From Humulus lupulus (taxonomy: Eukaryota > Streptophyta > Magnoliopsida > Rosales > Cannabaceae): a stretch of DNA of 64,000 nucleotides. The notes beneath the pieces were generated by a model. It saw only the letters and a program-made list of their open reading frames with translations, made no database searches and was not told the origin of the DNA. The translations under genes and the position numbers were made by a program. Positions within the stretch are counted from its first letter, which is position 1; every line of letters starts with the position of its first letter. The DNA lies in contig NC_084793.1 of the NCBI RefSeq assembly GCF_963169125.1, positions 229,526,360-229,590,359 on the forward strand, given 5' to 3'. This document shows positions 32,941-43,900 of this stretch, one piece after another.

Positions 32941-33880
32941 ATTGAAGAGCTCGAGGAAGTGAACATCGATCCACAAAATCCTTCACAGATGGTCAAGCTC
33001 GGGAAAAACCTCCGTGGCAAGAGAAAAGCTGAGTTGATCAAGTTTTTGCAGGATAACCTGGATGTGTTTGCATGGTCACATGAGGACATGGTGGGAATCA
33101 GTCCAAATGTCATCATGCACACCCTTCATTTGGATAAGAGCGTTCCTGCAAAGTCCCAGAAGCAGAGGCGCCTGGGAACAACCCGGGCTGAGGCTTTAGA
33201 AGAAGAAGTAGCCCGGCTCAAGAGATGCGGCTTTATTTGTGAAGCCAAGTTTCCGGTTTGGGTCGCCAACCCCATGCTGGTCCCGAAGCCCAACGGGAAA
33301 TGGCGGACCTGCATCGACTTCTCCGACCTGAATAAAGCCTGCCCCAAAGATTGTTTCCCCTTGCCAAGGATCGATCAATTGGTGGATGCCACAGCGGGGC
33401 ACGAGCTTATGTCCTTTATGGACGCGTACTCAAGCTATAATCAGATCGCCATGAATCCGGTGGACCAAGAGCACACCAGCTTCATGACCCCGACTAACGT
33501 CTATTGCTACAAGGTCATGCTGTTAGGGCTGAAGAACGCCGGTGCTACATACCAGAGATTAGTGAATAGAATGTTTGCCAACCAGATCAGGAAGAACATG
33601 GAAGTGTACATTGATGACATGCTGATCAAGTAAAATACTGCCGATAACCATGTTTCCGACCTGGAAGAGTGCTTCAAGATACTAAGAGAGTATTGCATGA
33701 GGCTTAACCCTCAGAAGTGCACTTTTGGGGTCGCATCTGGAAAATTCCTGGGTTTCATCGTCAACACTAGAGGAATCGAGACTAACCCCGATAAGATCAG
33801 GTCATTGCTCGAGCTTCCCTCACCCAGGTCACGTAAAGACGTCCAAGGCCTGACAGGAAGGGTGCAGCCCTAAATCGGTT
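32941..33880 (+). pseudogene. pol: TatC reverse transcriptase
   Basis: Nearly complete: DVFAWSHEDMVGISPNV, WRTCIDFSDLNKACPKD, FMDAYSSYNQIAMNP, LGLKNAGATYQRLVNRMF, and the catalytic box YIDD at about 33610. A UAA at 33631-33633 stands where TatA has UCA. A one-base loss near 33862 (TGR then VAALNRF in another frame) shifts the frame. A few repairs apart, it resembles an active Tat enzyme, so the copy is recently dead. Confidence 0.92.
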
Positions 33881-34915
33881 TATTTCAAAATCCACCGACA
33901 AGTGCCTGCCATTCTACAACCTGCTCCGAGGAAACAAGAAATTCGAATGGACAGAGGAGTGTGAAAGAGCTTTCCTCGACCTGAAGGCACATCTGGCCGA
34001 GCCGCCTGTGTTGTCCAAACCAAAGGCAGGAGAGCCCTTTTTCCTCTACCTAGCTGTCACAGAGGATGCAGCTAGTGTCGTATTGGTCCGAGAAGAAGAC
34101 CGGGTTCTGAAACCGGTCTACTACATCAGCAAGAGACTTCTCGGGGCTGAGTCCCGATACCCGTTGATGGAAAATTTGGCGTTCTGTCTTATCGCGGCCT
34201 CCCGAAAGCTCAGGCCGTATTTCCAATCCCACTCAGTACACGTCATGACCGATCAGCCTTTAAGGAAGGTTTTGCAAAATCCTGAAGCATCGGGACGCCT
34301 GTTAAAGTGGGCTATCGAACTCAGTCAGTTCGAGATTTTGTAAACCCCACGAACTGCTATAAAAAGTCAGGCCCTGGCCGATTTTGTGGCAGAGTGCACA
34401 GGATTCAGGGAGGATCCTGTGGAAGACTCACCCCAGGTCACCTCGGCCCAGACGTCTTGGAAGATCTTCGTGGACGGCTCATCCAATGAGAACGGCTCAG
34501 GGGCTGGGATCATTTTGATATCCCCAGAGGGACATATATTCCACTCGGCGCTGAGATTCGGATTCAAGGCCTCCAACAACGAGGCCGAATACGAAGCTTT
34601 GCTGGCCGGGCTAAGGATAGCCTAGGAGCTGAAGGCCAGCTCCGTTCAGTGCTTCAGTGATTCCCAGCTCGTGGTAAACCAGGTGCTAGGTGAATATCAA
34701 GCATGAGGAGCCAAGATGGTTGCTTACCTGGCCAAGGTAAAAGTCGAACTGTCCGCGTTTGAGCGAGGCTCAATCGAACAGATACCTCGGGAGCAGAACG
34801 CTAACGCAGATGCCCTCGCCAAGCTCGCTACCTTCGGGGAGACGGAGACGCTGGGGTTAGTACCGGTGGAATTCCTGGAAAAACCAAGTATAGAAGAGGT
34901 CGGGCGGAGGTCGAG
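33881..34915 (+). pseudogene. pol: TatC RNase H regions
   Basis: The first part has FFLYLAVTEDAASVVLVRE, YYISKRLLGAESRYPL and RPYFQSHSVHVMTDQPLRK. It ends at a UAA (34340-34342) plus a frame change. The second, plant-type part (34386-34900) has WKIFVDGSSNENGSGAG, GFKASNNEAEYEALLAGL and QIPREQNANADALAKLA, broken by UAG at 34623 and UGA at 34704. Two RNase H domains in a row mark the Tat lineage. Confidence 0.88.
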
Positions 34916-36172
34916 ATGATTGACGCCAGACCGACCTGGATGACTCCCATCCTCGAGTACCTCACCAAAGGAAAGTTACCCAAAGGACGTAATGATGCAC
35001 GGGGGGTACTGTACCAGGAACCAAGGTATGCGATGGTAGATGGGGTGCTGTACCGACAAGAGCATTCCCTACCTCTCCTACGATGTGTTCTGCCAGGCGA
35101 AGGAAAGGCCATCCTGCAGGAAGTGCACGAAGGTTTTTGCGGGGATCACACTGGGGGGCAAAGCCTGGCCCTAAAAATCTTAAGGCAAGGGTATTACTGG
35201 CCCACTCTGTCAAAGGAATCGATCTCATACGTCAAGAAATGTGACAAGTGCCAGCGATTCGCCACAGTTGCCCGTGCTCCCCCAGTCGAGCTGAAGATGA
35301 TCTCGTCCCCATGGCCATTTGCAGTCTGGGGAATCGATTTGGTTGGTGCCCTCCCTACTGGAAAAGGCGGGGTCCACTACGCTATGGTGGCCATCGATTA
35401 CTTCACGAAGTGGGCTGAGGCAGAACCTTTGGCAACAATAACTTCCAAGAAAGTTCTCGACTTCGTGGTCAAGAGAATTATCTGCCGGTTCGGGCTACCG
35501 AAGAAGATCGAATCTGACAATGGGACTTAGTTCGACAGCGACCTCTTCACCGAATTTTGCGAAAGGTACAGAATTGTGAAAAACTTCTCGTCTGTAGCCT
35601 ATCCACAGGCAAATGGCCAGGTTGAGGCCGTCAATAAGACACTAAAGGTGAGCCTTAAGAAGAGACTAGACGAAGCCAAGGGGGTCTGGCCAGAACAGCT
35701 CCCCCAGGTTCTGTGGGCATACCGGACCTCGCATCGGACTCCTACAGGTCATACTCCTTTCTCCCTGACTTTTGGGAGTGAGGCAGTCCTTCCTGTCAAG
35801 AGTAAGGTATCTTCGCTTCGAGTCTAGACATATGACCAGGACTGCAACCACGAACTACTTTGCGCTTCCCTTGACCTGGTTGATGAAAGATGAGAAGATT
35901 CGCAGCTTCAGCTCGCGCATTACCAGCAAAAAATCACTCGTTATTTCAACTCAAAGGTCAAAAAGCGCGCCTTTAGCATTGGCGACCTGGTCCTTAGGAG
36001 GGTCTTCTTGGCCGGTAAGGATCCCAAAGATGGAGTATTGGGACCGAACTGGGAAGGGCGATATCAAATCACCGAGGTCATTAAGGAAGGAACTTATAAG
36101 ATAGCTCGGCTCAATGGAGGGGCAGTCCAACGAACTTGGAATGCCATTCATTTGAAGAAATATTATCAGTAG
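34916..36172 (+). pseudogene. pol: TatC integrase
   Basis: The zinc-binding domain is at 35110-35260 (VHEGFCGDHTGGQSLALK, CDKCQRFA). The core has GIDLVGALPTGKGG, ESDNGT, then UAG at 35528-35530 in place of Gln, and GQVEAVNKTLK. After a frame change near 35800 come FSIGDLVLRRVF-type and LNGGAVQRTWNAIHLKKYYQ blocks, ending at the stop 36170-36172. No chromodomain. Confidence 0.9.
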
Positions 36173-37027
36173 CACCCTTGTAAGGCTTAAAGGCCACTTT
36201 TTGTTAAGCAATGAGAATTAAATCTTTGTTTATTATTGTGTATATTTGTCGGTGTAATCTCAAGTAACCACGAAAGACCCTTTCCTAGTTACTTGGGGGG
36301 CATATGGTACCTGGATATAACCAGGTCGCCTTAAAGGCTTAGAAGTTGATTCAAATTGATTGATCGTTGTTTTTCTTAAAAAACACGAGATATTGATAAA
36401 GGATTAACGCGAACTAAGCCCTATAACCAGGTCGCCTTAAAGGCTTAGAAGTTGATTCAAATTGATTGATCGTTGTTTTTCTTAAAAAACACGAGATATT
36501 GATAAAGGATTAACGCGAACTAAGTCCTATCCTGGAAATAACCAGGTCGGCACAAAACTTAGAAGTTAATTCAAATTGATTGATCGTTGCTTTTCTTAAA
36601 AAGCACGATATATTGATAAAAATTAACACGAACTAAGTTTTCAAACTAATGTCCTGGACATAACCAGGTCATAGAACTTAGAAGTTAATTCAAATTGATT
36701 GATCGTTGTTTTTCTTAAAAAGCACGAGATATTGATAAAAATTAACGCGAACTAAGTTTTCAAACTAATGTCCTGGACATAACCAGGTCATAAATCTTAG
36801 AAGTTAATTCAAATTGATTAATCGGTGTTTTTCCTAAAAAGCACAAAATATTAGTCAAGAATTAACACGAACTAAGTTTTTCAAAGCAATGACCAAAATG
36901 CGTAGAGGCAAAAGGAAATAAATCAATTAAATGAAAAAAATTGATAAATCCAATTGTCTCGAGGTGGAAAAACCTCATACAAAAGTTACAAATAATAATA
37001 ATAATGTGGGTGCGAAAAAGAAAGGCC
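36173..37027 (+). other. TatC spacer with internal purine tract
   Basis: Non-coding stretch between the pol stop and the end of the antisense gene. ACTTGGGGGGCATATGG at 36291-36307 closely resembles the real polypurine tract of this element. The rest is mostly tandem repeat. The two genes converge here, so transcripts from both directions would overlap. Confidence 0.7.
36317..36895 (+). repeat. Five tandem 106-122 bp repeats in TatC spacer
   Basis: Copies start at 36317, 36423, 36538, 36660 and 36779. Each begins ATAACCAGGTC and contains CAAATTGATTGATCG. The first two are almost identical and later ones diverge. Similar spacers in Tat elements are known to seed satellite DNA. Confidence 0.9.
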
Positions 37028-39742
37028 CTAGGCTCCACCGGGCTGCTCTGTTGAGGTCGCCGTCTCGTCCTCCTGCTCGGCCGCTGTGGAGGTCTCCCCG
37101 GTCTCAGAGGGTGCCTCTCGCTGAAGACGAGCTTTGAACCCCTCCAGGAAGGGCTCCCAGACTTTCGCTCCTAGGAAGGAAAAATCGCCATCAAGGTTGA
37201 AGACCCAGCAGTGGTATAACATGTCCTCCATGGCGGAGATGGAGGCCACCTTCTCTTTTTCAAGGGCGGCCTTAGCCTCCTTGGCCTCGGCTTTTGCGGT
37301 GTCCAGCGTGGCCCGGGCAGTCCTGGCCTCCTCGAGTTCGGCCGTTACAGCGGCTAGGGCAGCCTTGTTAGCCTCAGCCTCTTCCAGCTTGGGGCGGGAC
37401 GCTTCCAGCTCGGCCCGCGCGGCCGCCAAGGCATCCTTGGCCTCCTGTTCCTGCTTTTGGGCAGTCTTCAGGGTGGCAAAAGTAGTTTGTTGGGTGGCCA
37501 AAACAGCCTGATGCTCGCCCCTCATGTCCTCGAGGCGAGCCTTGGACCTGGATATGCTCCGGTGAAGAGCCAAGGCACCCTGCAAAACAAAGAGGCAACT
37601 GCCTTAGAAAAGAAAAAAGAAGGAACGCACGATGCATGGAAACCAAAGGGTACAAAGTGTAAAACCGGCTTACCGTTAGAGCCATTCCCAGTGAAGACTC
37701 CATCACGCTCTTTGGGCTCCTTGTTTCGATCGCCCGCAGGTCCTTTTCGGTGGCGCCATAGTAGTGGTCGACGGTGTAGGTCGCCGTCTCGTACACCGTC
37801 CCCCGAAAGACGTCGGGAATTTTCTCCAGGGCCTGGGGGTCCACCGGAATGCGCACCTCGGGGACTGCGGTTGCCAAAATCCCAGGCTCCGCCCCCGTAT
37901 CCCAAACAAAGGCCGAAGCTCGTGGAGGGGGCGGGGGCATCTTCTCCACTGCAGCAAGAGGTGGAGGTACCTTGGCCTGGGCAGCTGGGGTCTGGTCTTT
38001 CCCCTCTGCAGGGGACTTGGTTGGGGTCCCAGCGGCCTTCTTCGCCACCTGGAGCTTCTTCATTTTGGGCCCAGAGGCCCTGGCAAAGGAGTTCCCTCCG
38101 GCGAACATAGCTCCCAGGTCTCTATTCCCGGGCTGAGACATTTCCTCTGGCAAAACAAAGACAACATTAATATACAAGTAAGCGTTCATGCAAGAACAAA
38201 AATAAGGGGGAAAAAGCGGAACTCAAGTATATATATTGAAAGGGATCCTACCCCCCGAGCTAGAAGAGGAATCTATGGTCACGACCATCGACCCCGGAGC
38301 TTCTGCGAGGGAATCTAAGACAATGACTTCGTGGGCTGGCACAGGTTCTGGGTCCGAAACTAGCTCAGGACTAGACTCTTCTACGTACTGCCTAAGACTC
38401 GAAGCTACGATACCCTCCCGGAGCGAAGGCCGACCTAAAGGCTAAAGTGTTGTTTACGACTACAGTACCCCTAGGGCGGCTACTCTCGTAATCCAGTACG
38501 AGCGGTCGACACACTGGAGTATGGTTACGTCGAGGTCGGGGTTGTTTCGATGGCGCTGGATGGGCTGGTTGGGATTAAACCTAGCTAACCGAGGATCGGC
38601 GGTGGCCCTATCTAAGCCCCGGAACATGTAAGGATTATCTTGTCCAGAGGGACCTACGGCTGCTCCGGACCGGATCCTCTCCTCGTCCGTTCTTTGGGTG
38701 ACCTCCAGCGCCCGCTTCCTCCTCACGAGAGGCACCTCTTCCTCCTCATCCTCGTCCTCTCCTTCCCCCGTGGCCTCCTCCTCAGGGATGGGCCTCAACT
38801 TGCGAGCTAAGGGAAGCCCCCGGGGTCTCCTCAGGGCCACAGTCTGGCCCGGTGAGATCAGCTTGCATGCCAACATCGTCTCGTCTGTCACGAGCTGGCA
38901 ATAGTCCTTTTCACTGGGGGCAAACCCGCCAGTGTCTCGTACTGACTCCCGAGGTTCACAGACTTTTCTGTCCTCGCGAAAATGGCAACATAATTATTCT
39001 AAGTCAGAAATGGATAAAGGGGGGAGCTAACCGATACTTAACTTACGAGCTAAGAGAAAAAGGTACTTACGAGGACGGTTGAAGTTGTGCAGTTCGCAGT
39101 TGCAAAACCCCTTGGACATAAAGAACTGGTCTTTGAAGTCGTTGGGGTGGCTGGGCAGCTCGATGACCGCAGCCGTATTTGGAAATCGGGTCAAGTAATA
39201 GAACCCGTCGCCTCGCCCCCGCTGCTCCGGGCTGGCCTTGAGGCAGAAAAAATATAGGATATATGCCGGAGTGGGGACCTCCCACTCCTGTTTCAAGAAC
39301 AGATATCTCAACCCCGCCAACAAACGGTAGGAGTTGGGAGGGAGCTGGAAAGGAGCCAACCTCACGTAGTTGAGGAAGTCGGTGAAGTATTGATCCAGCG
39401 GGAGTAAGGCCCCAGCCTTGAAGTGCTTGTCACTCCAGGCCGCGAACTCCTCGTCGAGCGGCGCGCAGCTCCGCTCACCTTCCGCGGGAGGTCGGCCGAT
39501 CAGGGCTCCCCTCCCCAGCTCGATGTTGTGGGAAAGGAATATTCTATTCACTTTTCCCTGGTCAGTGATCTTCGAGACGATCCTCTCGGCCTCGAAGAAA
39601 GCATCGGCGCCAACTCGAGCTCCTGCTCCACGGCCGGCCCAAAGACGGGGATTGGGGAGTCTATCATCACCTCATTTCCTTTGGATTGTTGGGAAGACGA
39701 GCTGCCTGCGATCCTCTTAGGAGCGTTCTTCTTGGGTCCCAT
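37028..39742 (-). CDS. TatC antisense spliced gene of unknown function
   Basis: Exon 1 starts at ATG 39742 (MGPKKNAPKR). After one apparent frameshift near 39610 it holds a Transposase_28-like domain (DKHFKAGALLPL, RLAPFQLPPNSYRLLAGL, ILYFFCLK). It ends in a GTAAGT donor at 39070. Exon 2 (about 38965-38270) has an acidic EDEDEEEEV stretch and ends IDSSSSSGG. Exon 3 (about 38152-37672) starts after TTTTGCCAG with MSQPGNRDLG and is Pro/Ala-rich. Exon 4 (37583-37028) follows TTTTGCAG, is a long Ala/Glu coiled coil and ends with CWVFNLDGDFSFLG and an acidic tail. Splice sites are inferred. It may code for a nuclear or structural protein, but no activity can be named. Confidence 0.75.
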
Positions 39743-40770
39743 CTGGTCTCCTAGCGAACAAAAGAAGAAATTTCAGAAAAGGCGACCTAAGCATAAGGTA
39801 GAATCTAAAGAGAAGTGTTTCCTTTGCACGGGCTAAGGTAATCTCAACCCGTGGAGAGTGAGACCACACGGTTCTGTGAACACGCGCCTGTGCTCCCAAC
39901 AGATCCCCGATTACTCGGAATTCGTGTGTCAGGAGGGTCAGGATAGAAATTTGCCTTGGAAGGAAAGTTTCAGTAGGCAAGAGGTGTGAAACCGCCTGTG
40001 AAGAGTGTCCCCTAAGCTACCCAGTTTTGCACCCAAAGTACTGGATATTTTGAACAAGCATACCCAAAAATCTACCAGAAGGTTTCCCCAGAAAATGCAC
40101 CCTACTGAACCATGCTCCTAAATGTTTTTCGTCTACGATCGATGCCCTAAAATAAAAGGCTACACCCTTCATACCCACAAAAAACCAACAGAATATTGCA
40201 TGCAGCTACGGGACCTATTTACCTAGGCTATAGTGAAAAGAAAATTTAAAACATGCATAGTCAAAGAACTTACGAAGTGTTTTGCTGTGGAGGAGATGAA
40301 GGGGTCGTCTGAGTTGGGGCCTCACCGGAGTGACTGGTTTCAAGACCTTAAAGGAGTCCTTGCGACTGATCTTCTGGAATGCTGGGAACGGTAACCAGGA
40401 GAAAAATAGGGTTTTTTGAGGGTGAGAAGAGAGAAGAAGATGGGAGATTTGGAAAATTTTCAAATAAACAGGTGGCCCATGCGTAAGGTGGCCACCCCTT
40501 TTATATACGTGAAAGGCCACGTGAGGAGGGCCATTGGATTGCCCTGATGTGGGATCCGAGGCTCTCCACTCGAAAGGCGAAACGAAGGCTGAGTATAGGC
40601 TAGGCCATTTAATGCGGTTCTAGGAAGACGTACCGTCACCAACCATGATGTTCCACGTATTCGGCGCCTGTGTAAAAGGTGGAATATGGAGAGTCCATGG
40701 AGAAGCCTAAAAGCCCCTACTGTGGCCCTACACGACGTCGTGTACCACGAGCAGGGGCTTGGGGGGTAGA
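39743..40770 (-). promoter_or_regulatory. Upstream region and promoter of TatC antisense gene
   Basis: No gene on either strand. On minus a CACGTG box (40518-40523) is followed about ten bases later by GTATATAAAAGGGG, with its TATA element at 40500-40508, about 760 bp before the antisense ATG. This is a standard plant core promoter arrangement. The sense strand here is the 3' untranslated end of the element RNA. Confidence 0.6.
40751..40770 (+). other. TatC polypurine tract
   Basis: GCAGGGGCTTGGGGGGTAGA directly precedes the 3' LTR start TGTACGCCC. It is strongly purine-rich and in the correct place. Confidence 0.85.
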
Positions 40771-41521
40771 TGTACGCCCTGATTTTCCAATGGGCTATTA
40801 GCGAGCTGAGATATGGCCTAATTATATCAGCCACGTGGATACCCCATGACCGGAGCTGCCATCATCAGGTCCTACCTCTTTAGCTCGAGGTAACCAAAGG
40901 TTCACCAAGATTACTCAAAGGTCGAGTCAGGACTATGAAGGCCGCAGGTTGAGAAGGCATCCAGCTCGGGGTACGAATTGGAGTTGGAAGCTATGACCTA
41001 TTATAAAGTCAACCACGCAATGTAAACGTGCATATATTAGACATCATGTGTCTGATATATCCCTGAATTCTCGAACACGCAGCATGAGCGTGCGTATTCA
41101 GACACCCACGATGGGTTGGGCCGTGCGACCCATTATCCCCTTACCTGTAGATTAGACCACACTTCATTTTTCAGGGTTTAGGAATTAATCATGAATGTCA
41201 CAGAAGTGACATGATGGGTAAGAAGGTCACGGGATGACCCCCCTTACCAACTTCCAGGTGCCCTCTCCTATAAATATGGAGACCCTGGGAGTTGGAAGGG
41301 GTTGGATTCTATTATGTAACAAAGTATCCTGTAAAGAATATCAGAAATACAGCAATAATATTGGCTGGTGGAGTAGAAGGATTTTAACCTTTGAACCACC
41401 TAAAAACGTAGTTGTGTCATCAATCCATTAAAAGATCATTCATCTATTTCGATTCATTATTAAGCACTAATCCCTTTCTCTTATTTTCTTAATTACCTGT
41501 TGGCGAAGAACCGCGTCAACA
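40771..41521 (+). mobile_element. TatC 3' LTR
   Basis: 751 bp, from TGTACGCCCTG to GCGTCAACA, nearly the same as 29047-29776. It carries about 20 bp (GAGAAGGCATCCAGCTCGGG) absent from the 5' copy. The TATA box is at 41269-41276. The G-box in the inverted repeat is changed to CATGTG here. The GCAGC duplication follows at 41522. Confidence 0.93.
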
Positions 41522-42130
41522 GCAGCCATCTTGGGGCCCCTCGCCTGATACTCACCTCTCACCTAAAACACTACCAGTTGTGAGTCACCAAAAATGTGCA
41601 AACGTGTTACCTTTAGTTCCTTGTCCAACCATAAGCCAGCAAGAAGTGCTTCGTACTCTGCCTCATTGTTTGAAGCCTCAAATCCAAACCTTATCGCATA
41701 ATACATCTTGTGCCCTCCGGGCCCATTCATCACTATGCTGACCCCGGCTTCCCTTTCGTTGGACGCTCCATCCACATGGAGACTCCACTCCTCGAGCTTT
41801 CTTTCTTCTTCCTTGCAAACTGATTCACTTTCTTCTATCTCTCCCTCTTCATTGAGTCAATAGGTGAACTTGACTATGAAGTTTGCGAGCACCTACCCAT
41901 TGATGGAAAGCCTTGGGGTATAGGTGATTTCAAATTGACTCAACTCAATCGACCATTTCAGTAGTCTTCTTGAGGTTTCAGGTTTGTGCAAGACTTGTCT
42001 CAAGGGGTTGTTGGTGAATACCTCAATTGCATGGTCATGGAAGCAGGGCCTTAACTTTCTTGAGGCCACCACTAAGGCGTACATCAACTTCTCTTTCTCT
42101 GGGTATTGGGTTTCCACATCTACGAAGCGT
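41522..42130 (-). pseudogene. pol: TatD RNase H regions, right part
   Basis: Minus strand: the first RNase H end at about 41893-42117 (ALVVASRKLRPCFHDHAIEV, FTNNPLRQVLHKPE) and plant-type RNase H at 41563-41775 (DGASNEREAGVSIVMNGPGG, GFEASNNEAEYEALLAGL, GDSQLVV). The sequence reaches GPKMA at 41530 and is cut by TatC, continuing at 29041. Confidence 0.88.
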
Positions 42131-43440
42131 TTGTTGATAGTATACAGGTTGTTGGTGCTTCCTCTCTCCTTTGACTAAGGCAGCACTTATGGCATGCTCA
42201 GACACCGCTAAGTACAAGTATAACCTCTCACCCTTTTCAAGTTTAGCCAACAGGGGTGGTTTCCCGAGGTGCTCCCTCAACTTAGCAAAGGCCTCCTCGT
42301 AACCTTCATACCAAGCAAACTTTTTGCCCCCTTTTAGGATGTTGAAGAAGGGTAGACACTTTTCCGTGGACCTCAAAATGAACCTGTTGAGCGCCGCTAC
42401 TCTACCCATTAGACATTTCACCTCCTTCTTGCTCTTGGTTGGTCTCATATCTACTAGGGCTTTAATTTTTTCGGGGTTGGCCTCAATGCCTCTGAAGTTA
42501 ACCATGAAACCCAAAAAAATTCATGACGAGACTCCAAAAGTGCACTTGAGTGGGTTTAACTTTATCCTGTATCTTCGAAGTGTGTCGAACATCTCACCAA
42601 GGTCTCAGGAGAGTTCTTTAGCCTTCTTGATCTTCACCAACATATCATCTACATACTTCCATATTCATTCCTATATGATTAGCAAACATCCTATTCACCA
42701 ACCTCTGGTAGGTGGTGCTTGCATTCTTCTGCCCAAAGGGCATTATTCTATAGCAATAGAGTCCTTTATATGTCATGAATGAAGTATGCTCCTCATCACC
42801 TGGGTTCATAGGATCTGGTTGTATCCATAATAAGCATCCATGAAGCTATGTAACTCATGCTCGACTGTTATGTCCACCAGTTGATCTATCCTTGGAAGTG
42901 GGAAGCTATCATTGGGACATGCCTTATTGAGGTTAGAAAAGTCCACTTAAGTCCTCCACTTTCCATTTGGCTTCGAGACTAGTACGGGGTTAGATACCCA
43001 TACTGGGTAGAACACTTCGCGGATGAATCTGTTCGTTTTTCAGTTTTTAAACTTCCTCCTTAAGAGCTGCATATCTCTCCGAATCAAGTGCTTGCCTCTT
43101 CTACCTCACAGGTATTGCCTTAGGGTCAATATTTAGGTGATGGCACATGATGGAAGGGTCTATCCCCACCATTTCTTCATGAATCAAAGTTAATACATCA
43201 AGGTTTTCCTTTAAAAACTTTACTAATTTCTCCTTTACGTCGTCTTGAAGGTTTTTTTCCCACCTTCAATTTTCTTAATGGTTCCTCCATTACAACATCC
43301 TCTTCCAACTCCTCCACAGATTTGGCCCTGGGCTCCTCTATGACTCGAGGGTCTAAATCTTGTGAGTTTGTGCCTCCATGTAACACCATCGTCATGGGTT
43401 CTTGTGGCTTTGCAGCTGTGCGGAGGGAGGTGTTATAACA
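42131..43440 (-). pseudogene. pol: TatD reverse transcriptase
   Basis: Seen on minus: VDPKAIPVR-type start near 43120, WRT-DFSNLNKACPNDSFPL near 42920, MDAYYGYNQI near 42830, KNASTTYQRLVNRMF near 42690 and YVDDMLVKIKKAK near 42640. GFMVNFRGIEANPEKI and GRVAALNRFILRSTEKCLPF follow at 42370-42514. The catalytic box is intact, but stops occur around 42520, 42660, 42950 and 43030. Confidence 0.85.
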
Positions 43441-43900
43441 CTCCCTTGCTTCCTTTTATTCCCCTTTCATGCTGGCTATTCCCCTAGGAGGCGGGAATTT
43501 AACAACTAAGTGATATATCAAGGTTATCGCTTTACATTCTCTTAGGGAGGGTCTCCCTAATACCCCATTGAAAGTTGAAGCGCAATCTACTACAACAAAG
43601 TTTGCCATGATAGTGGTTTGTCCAGGTTGCTCTCCCATGGTGAGGGCCAAATCGATTGTTCCCAAGGGTTGTATTGAGTCCCTAGTGAATCCATATAAGG
43701 AGGTATGGTAGGGTTTCAAGTTCCTGATGCCTAGGCCTATCTTCTCCAAGGCGGAGTGATACAAAATGTCTGCAAAGCTTCCGTTGTCAATCAGGACTCG
43801 ATGTACCCTCATATTGGCCAACTAGACGGTCAGCACCAGGGGGTCGTTGTGGGGGAATGCATACCTCGTGCATCCTCCTCCATGAAGGTTATTGAGCCAT
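43441..43900 (-). pseudogene. pol: TatD protease
   Basis: ITFMEEDARGMHSP opens the domain, then a frame change leads to RVLIDNGSFADILYHSALEK, VVVDCASTFNGVLGRPSL and YHLVVKFPP, a well kept Tat protease of about 120 residues. The active-site box is DNG, as in TatC. Confidence 0.88.
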
